Below, one piece after another: positions 42,646 through 51,077 of a stretch of DNA of 64,000 nt (position 1 is the stretch's first letter; every line of letters starts with the position of its first letter). The notes below the pieces were generated by a model. The model was not told where the DNA came from. It searched no databases and saw only the letters and a list, made by a program, of their open reading frames with translations. The translations under genes were made by a program, and so were the position numbers. Origin of the DNA: an uncultured Bacteroides sp. (lineage in GTDB: Bacteria > Bacteroidota > Bacteroidia > Bacteroidales > Bacteroidaceae); assembly GCF_959029255.1 (NCBI RefSeq), contig NZ_CAUFUE010000012.1, forward strand, positions 62,001 through 126,000, written 5' to 3'.

Positions 42646-44742
42646 ATGAAAATTACTTTAATCAGAGAGGAGAAGGAGACCGGAAAAGAGACGCTTAGCG
42701 TTTGTGATACAGATGTTTGGATTGAGAAGATAAAGACGGAAACGAAAGCGGGGTACGTCACCGCTTTAAGAGGATTGCTGCCGACGTTGGAGGGAACGCT
42801 CTCCCGCTATGAACACATTGATAAACTGCCGCACGTTTATCCCGCCGTGGAATATAGCCGCACCAAGGAAGGTGAGCGGCGGATGAAACAATATAATGGG
42901 CTGGTGCAACTGGAGGTAAACAAACTGTCGGGACGGTATGAAGTGGAATATGTGAAGCGGCAGGCGGAACTTTTGCCGCAGACCTTTGCCGCCTTCTGCG
43001 GTTCGAGCGGACGGAGTGTAAAAATATGGGTGCGTTTCTCCTTGCCCGACGAGGGCGGGTTACCAGTGAAGGAACGGGAAGCGGCGTTGTTTCATGCTCA
43101 CGCCTACCGGCTTGCCGTAAGGTGCTATCAGCCCGTGCTGCCTTTTGACATTACACTGAAAGAGCCGGTGTTGACGCAGAGTTGCCGGATGACGTTGGAT
43201 GAGGCTCCTTACTATAATCCCGGCGCGGTGCCTTTCTGCCTGGTCCAGCCGCTTTCGATGCCCGACGAGGGGACTTTCCGTGAGCGAAAGCAAGGGGAGA
43301 AAAATCCGCTTGCACGGTTGGCGCCCGGCAATGAAGCGGCAGAGACATTTACGCTGATTTATGAAGCTGCCTTGGGGCGTGCGCTCCGCGAGTTGGAGAA
43401 CTGGCGGCGTGGCGATGACCTGCAACCGCTGCTTGTCTGCCTGGCTGAAGAATGCTACAAGGCGGGTGTGCCCGAGGAGGAAGCTGTACGCCGGACGTTG
43501 ATTCACTATTACCGCCAGGCGGATGAACAGACGATACGGCTGGCTTTGCACAACCTTTATCAGGAGTGCAAGGGTTTTGGTAAGAAAGTAGCGTTGAGCA
43601 AGGAGCAGGAGACGGCTTACCGATTGGAGGAGTTTATGAACCGCCGCTATGAATTCCGCTATAATACGGTATTGGATGATTTGGAATACCGCCAGCGCGA
43701 TTCCATTCATTTCTATTTCAAGCCTGTGGATAAGCGTGTGCGCAACAGTATCTCTATCAACGCCCTGAAAGAGGGCATCAGTGCTTGGGACCGTGATGTG
43801 GACCGTTTCTTGAATTCGGAATACGTGCCCTTGTACAATCCGGTGGAGGAATATCTGTACGACACGGGACATTGGGACGGTAAAGACCGTATCCGGGCGT
43901 TGGCAGACCTGGTTCCTTGCGGCAATCCCCATTGGCGGGAGTTGTTCTACCGGTGGTTTCTCAGTATGGTGGCGCACTGGAACGGGTTTGACAAACAGCA
44001 TGGAAACAGTACTTCGCCCCTGCTGGTGGGGGCTCAAGGATACAGGAAATCCACATTCTGCCGTATCCTCTTGCCGCCGGAACTGCGTTTTGGCTATACC
44101 GACAGTCTCGATTTCAAGAGTAAACAGGAGGCGGAACGCTATCTGGGACGTTTTTTTCTGATAAATATCGATGAGTTCGATCAGGTGAACGTCAATCAGC
44201 AAGGCTTTTTGAAACATCTGTTACAGAAACCTGCCGCCAATCTGCGGAAACCATACGGCAATGCCATCCGTGAGGTGCGCCGTTATGCTTCGTTTATCGG
44301 CACGAGCAATCAGAAGGATTTGCTCACCGACCCCAGTGGCAGCCGTCGCTTTATCTGCATCGAAGTGACAGCGCCTATTCGTACCAACGTTACCATCAAT
44401 TACAAGCAACTCTATGCGCAGGCCATGGATGCCATCTACCATGGGGAGCGTTATTGGCTGGATGACGAGGATGAAGCGATTTTGAAGCAAACCAATCAAG
44501 AATTTGAGCAAGAAACGCCGTTGGAGCAACTTTTCCATTGTTATTTTCGTTCAACGGATTTGAAGGAAGACGAAGGGGAGTGGCTGACGGCGATGCAGAT
44601 AATGGACTATTTGCAGACGAAGACGAAAGATAAGCTGGCAATCAATAAGGTAGGCAGGTTCGGGCGTACGCTTCAGAAACTGAATATTCCTTGTAAAAGG
44701 ACTTATAAAGGTACGGTTTATCACTTGCAAAGGTTGGAATAA
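42646..44742 (+). CDS. BT4734_N / virulence-associated E (VirE) P-loop protein
   Basis: A 698-residue cytoplasmic protein. Residues about 50-190 match the BT4734-like N-terminal domain (HVYPAVEYSRTKEGERRMKQ, SGRSVKIWVRFSLP), related to primase-type domains. Residues about 400-640 are the VirE P-loop region: Walker A LVGAQGYRKST (K468), Walker B FFLINIDEFD, and FIGTSNQKDLLTDPSGSRRF. Relatives are phage and plasmid replication helicases; in Bacteroides chromosomes copies like this sit beside HU-like genes. Flanking TATGAGGGTAA repeats and the iterated sites suggest it belongs to a discrete cassette. GC content looks higher than in the neighbouring HTCS. Confidence 0.85.
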   Translation: MKITLIREEKETGKETLSVCDTDVWIEKIKTETKAGYVTALRGLLPTLEGTLSRYEHIDKLPHVYPAVEYSRTKEGERRMKQYNGLVQLEVNKLSGRYEVEYVKRQAELLPQTFAAFCGSSGRSVKIWVRFSLPDEGGLPVKEREAALFHAHAYRLAVRCYQPVLPFDITLKEPVLTQSCRMTLDEAPYYNPGAVPFCLVQPLSMPDEGTFRERKQGEKNPLARLAPGNEAAETFTLIYEAALGRALRELENWRRGDDLQPLLVCLAEECYKAGVPEEEAVRRTLIHYYRQADEQTIRLALHNLYQECKGFGKKVALSKEQETAYRLEEFMNRRYEFRYNTVLDDLEYRQRDSIHFYFKPVDKRVRNSISINALKEGISAWDRDVDRFLNSEYVPLYNPVEEYLYDTGHWDGKDRIRALADLVPCGNPHWRELFYRWFLSMVAHWNGFDKQHGNSTSPLLVGAQGYRKSTFCRILLPPELRFGYTDSLDFKSKQEAERYLGRFFLINIDEFDQVNVNQQGFLKHLLQKPAANLRKPYGNAIREVRRYASFIGTSNQKDLLTDPSGSRRFICIEVTAPIRTNVTINYKQLYAQAMDAIYHGERYWLDDEDEAILKQTNQEFEQETPLEQLFHCYFRSTDLKEDEGEWLTAMQIMDYLQTKTKDKLAINKVGRFGRTLQKLNIPCKRTYKGTVYHLQRLE

Positions 44743-44753
44743 TTTATTTTCAG

Positions 44754-44850
44754 TTATGAGGGTAACCCCTTACCCTCATAACTTCTCTCATGGTTACTCT
44801 CATAGCTATAACTCCGATGAATAAAGGGTTGTAGCTGGTTTATGAGAGTA
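44754..44850. repeat. TATGAGGGTAA repeat cluster, right flank
   Basis: TTATGAGGGTAA (44754-44765) and TTACCCTCATAA (44770-44781) form a perfect 12-bp hairpin with a CCCC loop. Degenerate copies follow (GGTTACTCTCATAGC and TTTATGAGAGTATG to about 44850). The hairpin lies 12 bases after the VirE-type stop and 98 bases from the convergent HTCS stop, so it may also terminate transcription. Confidence 0.7.
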
Positions 44851-44878
44851 TGATGGTAGAATTGATAAAAACTCTTTC

Positions 44879-47800
44879 TTAACTGCCTCTGTATTCCTGG
44901 GGTGTCTGATTGAAACAAGCCTTGAAGCAATGCCTGAAATAGCGCAATGAGTTGAACCCGGTTTGATAGGCTATCTCCGTAATTTGTAGTTCAGGATTGT
45001 TTTTCAAGAGTTCCGCCGCATATTTCAATCGGGTATTCAGGATGAATTCGTTGGGGGTCATGCAACTCAATGCCCTCAATTTATTGTAGAGTGAGCTGCG
45101 GCTTACCGCTAATTTCCGGGCTAATGTATTGACATCGAAATCGGGATCGGATAAATGCTCCTTTACTATTTCTTCCAGATTGGATAGGAACTTGGTATCA
45201 ATAGGGTTCAGGGCTATAGCCTGTATTTCTGTTTCCGACCGGTTATTGGCGGAGATATCCTGCCCGAATTTTTGTTTCAGCAGTTTCCGGTTGCGTATCA
45301 TATTGGCGATGTGCCCCAACAGCATCTTGTTGTTGAAAGGCTTTTCTATATAGTCGTCGGCGCCACACTGCAAGCCTTCCATTTTCTTGTTGTCGGCGGT
45401 CAGTGCGGTCAACAGTATGACGGGAATATGGCACAAATCAAAATTGTTTTTTATACGGGAACACATTTCAAGACCGGACATTTCAGGCATCATGATGTCG
45501 CTCAGAATAAGGTCGGGACGTTCTTCCATAGCTTTTTTAAGTCCCTCTTTGCCATTCATGGCTATGGCTACGCGATATAAAGGGGAAAGCAATGAGGTTA
45601 ATATCTGTAATAACTCTTCGTTGTCTTCTACAACCAGTATGCAGTCTTTGTTTGTGAGGTCTTCTTGTGTTTCGGGTTCTTTTTCTTCTACGATGTCACT
45701 CTCCGGTTCAGGACTTTTCGCAGAAGAGGCAAGTATGTCATAATCGGATGTGTCCGGTTCCACAAACGTGACATCCGTGTCGTTTTGGAACGGGTTGCCT
45801 TTAGGCAATATGACCGTAAAGATGGTACCATACTTTACGGCGCTTTGTACGGTGATTTCGCCGTGATGCAATTCTATCACTCCTTTTGAGAGCGCCAGTC
45901 CTATGCCGCTACCGGGCGAAGTGACCGCACTGTCTACTTGATAGAAGCGGTCGAAAATGTAGGGAAGGGCTTCCTGGGGAATACCTTCGCCTGTATCTAT
46001 TACTTTTATTTCAATAGTAGTCTCTTTTTCCCGGACTTGCAACTCTACTTTGCCTCGCTCCGGGGTATGCTTGAAGGCATTTGATAGTAAATTGGAGAAT
46101 ACTTTCCGTAATTGCCTACTGTCACACCAGCACATCAGGCTTTCCGGTTCCGAGTGAAACTCGAAATTTATACTTTGCAGTTGCGCCTGGTCCATGAAGT
46201 CCTGATGTATTTGTTTCAGATAAGCGATGATGTCGAGTTGGCACACGTGCAGGTGCAACTTCCCGCGTTCCAGCTTCCTGAAGTCCAGCAGTTCGGATAT
46301 CAACTCCCTGAACTGGAAGGTATTCTTATAGATTTTATGTAAACGCGTCCGTAAAAACGGAGAAAGATTGCCGGATTGCAGTAAAGCTTCAATCTGGGAG
46401 ATAATCAGGGTTAAGGGAGTGCGGAATTCGTGTGAAATGTTGGCGAAGAACTGTAGTTTGGCTTGCGTAAGTTCTTCACTCTTTTCTTTTTCGAGTTTCT
46501 CTTGTGCCAATGAGGCGCGTAGTTGCATTCTGGTTCGCCAATTTTTTAGGAGTACGTAGGAGATGGTGGTCACGATACCCGTATAAATGAGATAGGCCAG
46601 CCAGGTGGACCACCAGGGGGAGTGAACTACGATGGATAGTTTGATGGAATGTATTTCGTCGAGTGAACCTTGTTGCTTTTCACGTACGATGAGTTTGTAT
46701 TTGCCCGGATCTAAATTGGTGTATACGATGGCGTTATTATAAATCGTACTCCATTCTTTACTGAAACCTTCTAAACGGTATTCGTAAATTTTTCTGTTGG
46801 CGTTGTCTATATAGCTGTTGGATGCAACGGTAATAGAGATATTGTTTTCATTGTGTTTCAAATGAATTTGTCCGGCAAAGGGCAGGGCGGTTTCTAATAT
46901 ATCATTGGGCGTCTCGCATGAAATCGGTTTGTCGTTGACGGCGAGGGATGAAAAATATAAATTGTATTGCGGAGACGGGTTGAGCAGGGAAGTATTCATG
47001 AAGGAAGTCATGCCCGAAGTTCCTCCTACGAATGTTTCTCCATCACGACACAGTAATAAACCGCAACCATCATTTATGGCCGATAAATGCAACTGGTTTT
47101 CGGCATCAATCATTTTCATTTCTTTGGTCTTGGGATGATAGATTAATAATCCTTTTTCGTTGGAGATGGCGAGATAGCCACGTGGAGTTACTAATATGTT
47201 GTAGCAATAACGGATGTTGAAAGCGGAACTTTGCTTGAAACAGTTCTTGTCGGGAATAAATTCATATAGGCCATCTCCGTTTGTTCCAAAATATAGGGTA
47301 CCGTCGGAGTATTCTGCCATTTTCAATACCTGGAATTTCCCGAAACCCTTCTCGCCACATTTATATATATATTTCTCTTCAGGATTTTTCATGTTGATTC
47401 TTATTATTTGCTTGTGCTGGGCAATCCAGATATAATCTTTGGAATCAATGAGGAAAGATGAACCAGGTATATGGGTTTCTTGAATGGATGGGTATAAATA
47501 TTCGAACTTCTCTGATTGCAGGCTCTTGACAAGCATCCCTTTATCGGACAGGATGTAAAGGCTGTCATTGCGCAGGGTTATTCCGGAAAGGGATGTACCG
47601 GTTTCCTCTGTGTGATACTTTATTCTTTTTGTGGGAATGTCGAAACAGAAAAAGCCCTGTTTATGAGTCCCCACATAGATGCAATCGCGGGTTTCATCAT
47701 ATTCTATACATTTTAGGTTATAAAATGATGTCTCAGGAGTTTTGTCATCAGCCAGATAGTGGGTGAATTGTCTGGTTTTCCTGTTCAAATGGTTCAATCC

Positions 47801-48856
47801 ACCTCCTTCGGTACAAATCCAGATATCTTCCCGTTTGTCTTCTACCATGTTGCCTACAAAGAAAAAACTCAGGCAATCTGTCCTGTCGGAATCTTCGGCA
47901 TAATGCTTGAAGATATCTATCTGAGGATTGAAATAGTGTACACCACCATAATAAGTACCCACCCATATCGTTCCTTGGGTGTCTTTGTATAATGAGAATA
48001 TGGAGGAATGTTTCAGACTGCCGGGCTTTGTGTCCTTTTTGTAAAAAGACACGTTGTTTACTGTGTCTATTTTATTCAGTCCGTTGAAAGTGCCCACCCA
48101 AATAGAACCTTCGTTGTCTTCTACAAAACATCGTACGTCATTATTGGAGAGGGCAAAGTCTTTTTCAATTATAAATTGCTGGCTTATTCCATTTTCTATT
48201 TTATACATCCCTTGGCGATAGGCAGCTACCCACATTCTACCTTTCGTATCTCTATAAAGTGAATGAACACTTACTTTGGAAAGCACACAAACAGGCATCG
48301 GACTGTCCAGGTTGTCTACTCGGTACAGCCCGTTTGAAGTTCCAAGCCAAAGGCATTCATTGTTGTCAAAATATAAGCAAGTTATATTCTTGTTGGGTTT
48401 CAGTTGATAGATGAAGTCAAATTGCTCTTTCCCCCTATTCCATTTGAAAACAGAATCGCGAGTTGCGGTCCAGACTTCGTGCCCTTGCGTATGAAGACAA
48501 CCGGCATTTTGTCGTAAAAAGGAAAATTGCTCTTTATGAAGATTGTAGCGTATGAGTGCGTTGTCTGACGTGAAAAAGATATTTCCTTGTTTGTCGCTCA
48601 CAAGGTTGTGTATTTCGTTCCCAAGAAAGTTTCTTGTGGCGATTGAAGATGGTTTATAGACCGCCATGGAGTTGCCGTCATAACAGCTTAGGCCTTCCAG
48701 CGTGCCAAACCACATTCTTCCCAACTCGTCCTGGCAGATTGAGATAGCTGAGATTTGCGGCAACCCGTCCGCTTTACCCAGGTGTTTGAAGTAGATGTTT
48801 CCCTGAAGCGCGAAGGATACGAGTAAAAAAGCAGATAGTAGTATATTCTTTTTCAT
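44879..48856 (-). CDS. Hybrid two-component system sensor/regulator (HTCS), complete
   Basis: A 1325-residue inner membrane protein. A signal peptide (MKKNILLSAFLLVSFALQG) is followed by about 700 residues of two-lobed beta-propeller sensor (Reg_prop repeats such as LGRMWFGTLEGLSCYDG, GSIWVGTFNGLNKID), a Y_Y_Y domain, one membrane segment near residue 770, HisKA with H809 (NISHEFRTPL), HATPase, receiver with D1120 (LSDIMMPEMSG) and a C-terminal AraC-type DNA-binding domain. All functional residues are intact. It is the last gene in reading order of the GH110/GH89/GH84 side and is the likely regulator of that locus. Confidence 0.96.
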   Translation of the reverse strand: MKKNILLSAFLLVSFALQGNIYFKHLGKADGLPQISAISICQDELGRMWFGTLEGLSCYDGNSMAVYKPSSIATRNFLGNEIHNLVSDKQGNIFFTSDNALIRYNLHKEQFSFLRQNAGCLHTQGHEVWTATRDSVFKWNRGKEQFDFIYQLKPNKNITCLYFDNNECLWLGTSNGLYRVDNLDSPMPVCVLSKVSVHSLYRDTKGRMWVAAYRQGMYKIENGISQQFIIEKDFALSNNDVRCFVEDNEGSIWVGTFNGLNKIDTVNNVSFYKKDTKPGSLKHSSIFSLYKDTQGTIWVGTYYGGVHYFNPQIDIFKHYAEDSDRTDCLSFFFVGNMVEDKREDIWICTEGGGLNHLNRKTRQFTHYLADDKTPETSFYNLKCIEYDETRDCIYVGTHKQGFFCFDIPTKRIKYHTEETGTSLSGITLRNDSLYILSDKGMLVKSLQSEKFEYLYPSIQETHIPGSSFLIDSKDYIWIAQHKQIIRINMKNPEEKYIYKCGEKGFGKFQVLKMAEYSDGTLYFGTNGDGLYEFIPDKNCFKQSSAFNIRYCYNILVTPRGYLAISNEKGLLIYHPKTKEMKMIDAENQLHLSAINDGCGLLLCRDGETFVGGTSGMTSFMNTSLLNPSPQYNLYFSSLAVNDKPISCETPNDILETALPFAGQIHLKHNENNISITVASNSYIDNANRKIYEYRLEGFSKEWSTIYNNAIVYTNLDPGKYKLIVREKQQGSLDEIHSIKLSIVVHSPWWSTWLAYLIYTGIVTTISYVLLKNWRTRMQLRASLAQEKLEKEKSEELTQAKLQFFANISHEFRTPLTLIISQIEALLQSGNLSPFLRTRLHKIYKNTFQFRELISELLDFRKLERGKLHLHVCQLDIIAYLKQIHQDFMDQAQLQSINFEFHSEPESLMCWCDSRQLRKVFSNLLSNAFKHTPERGKVELQVREKETTIEIKVIDTGEGIPQEALPYIFDRFYQVDSAVTSPGSGIGLALSKGVIELHHGEITVQSAVKYGTIFTVILPKGNPFQNDTDVTFVEPDTSDYDILASSAKSPEPESDIVEEKEPETQEDLTNKDCILVVEDNEELLQILTSLLSPLYRVAIAMNGKEGLKKAMEERPDLILSDIMMPEMSGLEMCSRIKNNFDLCHIPVILLTALTADNKKMEGLQCGADDYIEKPFNNKMLLGHIANMIRNRKLLKQKFGQDISANNRSETEIQAIALNPIDTKFLSNLEEIVKEHLSDPDFDVNTLARKLAVSRSSLYNKLRALSCMTPNEFILNTRLKYAAELLKNNPELQITEIAYQTGFNSLRYFRHCFKACFNQTPQEYRGS

Positions 48857-48897
48857 AGTATCGCAATGTTTCTATTTTAATTTTGTCTTGATGAAAG

Positions 48898-48905
48898 CAA
48901 AGGTA
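48898..48905 (-). promoter_or_regulatory. -7 box for the HTCS gene
   Basis: A perfect TACCTTTG on the minus strand lies 42 bases before the HTCS start. A matching -33 TTTG is not seen. Confidence 0.4.
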
Positions 48906-49092
48906 CTTAAATTCATGACAGAACGAATGATGCTTATAAAATTTTGGTATAAATGTACGTGCACTTGCATTAATTGAGGGGAATTATCGTACAAGAAAGG
49001 TGGTAATATTGTGTTTCGTTGAAATATTATTATATCGTGATTCCCTAAAAAGGTGAATCATTTACTTCGTTTTTTATGGGTTTTGAATATCT

Positions 49093-49195
49093 TTTTTAGG
49101 CGCGGATTACACGGATTTCGCAGATTTTTTTATCTTTTACGTAATCATAGCGCAGCTATTAATCCGTGAAATCCGTGTAATCCGCGCCTAAAAAC
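49093..49195. repeat. Long dispersed palindrome, family B
   Basis: Arms of 34 bases, the outer 27 identical (TTTTTAGGCGCGGATTACAC... and its complement), enclose about 35 bases that include CATAGCGCAGC. The position, 40 bases after the GH110 stop on the minus strand, allows a terminator role. The 11-base CATAGCGCAGC core is shared with family A (7901 and 53314). Confidence 0.85.
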
Positions 49196-49235
49196 ATATT
49201 CATTTCCATTCAGATTTGAGTTCTTAATTCCGGGC

Positions 49236-51023
49236 TTATTCCATTATCCTCACCCTATTGACCTTTTCCAACCAGAAGCGGCTACGGTTCCAGTGTAGCG
49301 GCTTGTATTCATCGTTATGCTTGATGGTGTTGTTGCGGAATATCAGGCCATCCACCGACTTGGCATACAGGATGGGGGCATCGAACGTATCGAATTCGTT
49401 CTCTTCGATGATGATACTGCCTTCCTTACCACCGTGGAAAAAGAGCTTCTGCCCTTCCAGATTCGGTATTTCGGGATAGATGGAAATAATGGCATTGGTG
49501 AACTGGAACTGGTTGGTAAGCGCGTTGATGAAACGGTTCTTGCGGATGAGGACGTTGCGGCAAGCGCCGGTTTCGTACCAGCCGTTACAGTCGCCGCATA
49601 GGAGGATGGCGGCGCCTGAGGTATGGTCGAAGAGGTTGTTCTCTACCACTACTTTCTGCGGGGTGCTGAAGAGGGTACCACGGGCGCGGTTGTTACGGAT
49701 GGTGTTTCCACTGAACTCTACTTCGGGCGTCCAGGTGAGGTTTTCGATGCCGAAACCTTCCTGTTCGCTGATTGCCGGGTCGATGGCGTCGCGGAAGGTT
49801 ATCTTGAATTCGCGGGCGCCTGCCACTTGCTCCCGGTCGAAGGGGACGATGGCGGTGATGCGGTTGGGCTGTCCGGCTATCTCCATGGTGTTGGAGCGCA
49901 CAAACTGAACGCTGTCGCCTGCTTCGCCCCACTTGAAGCCCCATGCCTGACCGTGCATGTAGCGACCTACGAGGGTATGGTCGTCCATTCGTTTCACTAC
50001 TTTCAGGTAAGTGCCGTGCACGTTGATGGCATCGTCCATCATCCCTTCGTACAGACCGTTGCGGGAAATGATTTTTCCTTTGCAGCCCGAGAAGTGGGTG
50101 GCGTCCGCTTGCGTGGTGAAGTAGCGCGGGTCGTCGCTCCCTTTCAGGCAGATGCCGAAGTCTTCGAGGGTGATGTTGTCGCACAACTGGGCGAGGAGTC
50201 CCATACCTTCGGCGTAGTGTACTTTTACATTGTTAATAATGGTGTTGCGGTTTTCGCTGAGGAAGATGCCCGGAGTGGGGCGGGACCACATACGCATGGC
50301 TACGATAGTACCCGGTATCAGGCGGCTGTCTTTCCATTGGGGAGCGATGAGGGCGCCGTCTTTAGTGGCGGAAACCCCTTTCGTGGAGAAAGGAAGGTCG
50401 CTGGTGTTGTAAACGATGTGACGGGTTTTCTCTTCAAAGGCGATACCTGCGGAGGGATGCGCGATCCAGCCGTCCCCGTAGGACTCGAAGATGGAGTCTT
50501 TGGTAATGCGCCAGTTCACCCACGGGGCGGGTTTGAAGGTGATGCCTTTTTCGGCATCGTTTTCCAGTACTTGTATCTGGGTGATGTGCGGGGTGGCGAA
50601 GTCGATACTGAAATCGCGTAGCGTGCAGTTCTCGGAGTGGAGCAGGGACAGTGGAATCATTCGTCCGTGGAAGATAAGCTCGGCACCGTTGCCCTCCAAC
50701 GTGAGGTGTTTGAAACCTTCCAATGCGATGCCCACTTTCTTGGGATTGTCCTGATCGTGATTGGAGATGTAGTAGACACGCTCAGCGGAACCTGCTTCGT
50801 GGAAATTGTATTTTCCTTTGGCGAAGCGCAACACGATGCTGTCTTCGGGAGTACATTCGGACTGGATGCGCTTGATGGCCCGTTGCAGAATGGGGCTGGC
50901 ATTTTTCTTACTGTCGGCTTTCAGACCCATTTGAGAGAGGTCGTAGATACGTTCAGCAGCATTCAGGCTGCTCAAACTGCCTGCAATGACGAGACAGAGA
51001 CATAAGGCTTTCTTGAGATTCAT
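49236..51023 (-). CDS. GH110 alpha-1,3-galactosidase, secreted
   Basis: A 595-residue parallel beta-helix enzyme with signal peptide ending near SLNAA. Family motifs include TLEGNGAELIFHGRMIPL, YAEGMGLLAQLCDNITLEDF and the catalytic pair D330-D331 in GMMDDAINVHGTY, matching the conserved Asp pair of Bacteroides GH110 enzymes. These inverting enzymes remove alpha-1,3-linked galactose from blood group B (subfamily A) or from linear alpha-Gal epitopes (subfamily B); I cannot assign the subfamily. It follows GH89 by 54 bases in one minus-strand operon. Confidence 0.95.
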   Translation of the reverse strand: MNLKKALCLCLVIAGSLSSLNAAERIYDLSQMGLKADSKKNASPILQRAIKRIQSECTPEDSIVLRFAKGKYNFHEAGSAERVYYISNHDQDNPKKVGIALEGFKHLTLEGNGAELIFHGRMIPLSLLHSENCTLRDFSIDFATPHITQIQVLENDAEKGITFKPAPWVNWRITKDSIFESYGDGWIAHPSAGIAFEEKTRHIVYNTSDLPFSTKGVSATKDGALIAPQWKDSRLIPGTIVAMRMWSRPTPGIFLSENRNTIINNVKVHYAEGMGLLAQLCDNITLEDFGICLKGSDDPRYFTTQADATHFSGCKGKIISRNGLYEGMMDDAINVHGTYLKVVKRMDDHTLVGRYMHGQAWGFKWGEAGDSVQFVRSNTMEIAGQPNRITAIVPFDREQVAGAREFKITFRDAIDPAISEQEGFGIENLTWTPEVEFSGNTIRNNRARGTLFSTPQKVVVENNLFDHTSGAAILLCGDCNGWYETGACRNVLIRKNRFINALTNQFQFTNAIISIYPEIPNLEGQKLFFHGGKEGSIIIEENEFDTFDAPILYAKSVDGLIFRNNTIKHNDEYKPLHWNRSRFWLEKVNRVRIME

Positions 51024-51077
51024 TTTATTAGTTTATAGTTGTTGATAATTGATAGTTGGGTGACTTGTGACTTATAA

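Larger units (their letters stand above)
48857..49235. other. 379-bp gap between HTCS and GH110
   Basis: No gene. It contains the HTCS -7 box near 48898 and the palindromic repeat at 49093-49195; the rest is AT-rich and featureless to my eye. Confidence 0.7.

Noticed and set aside
43060..44217. A 385-codon open frame on the minus strand
   Set aside because: Antisense to the VirE-type gene and without protein-like features.
49623..50621. A 332-codon open frame on the plus strand
   Set aside because: It lies wholly antisense to the GH110 gene, has no family resemblance, and arises from codon bias of the real gene.
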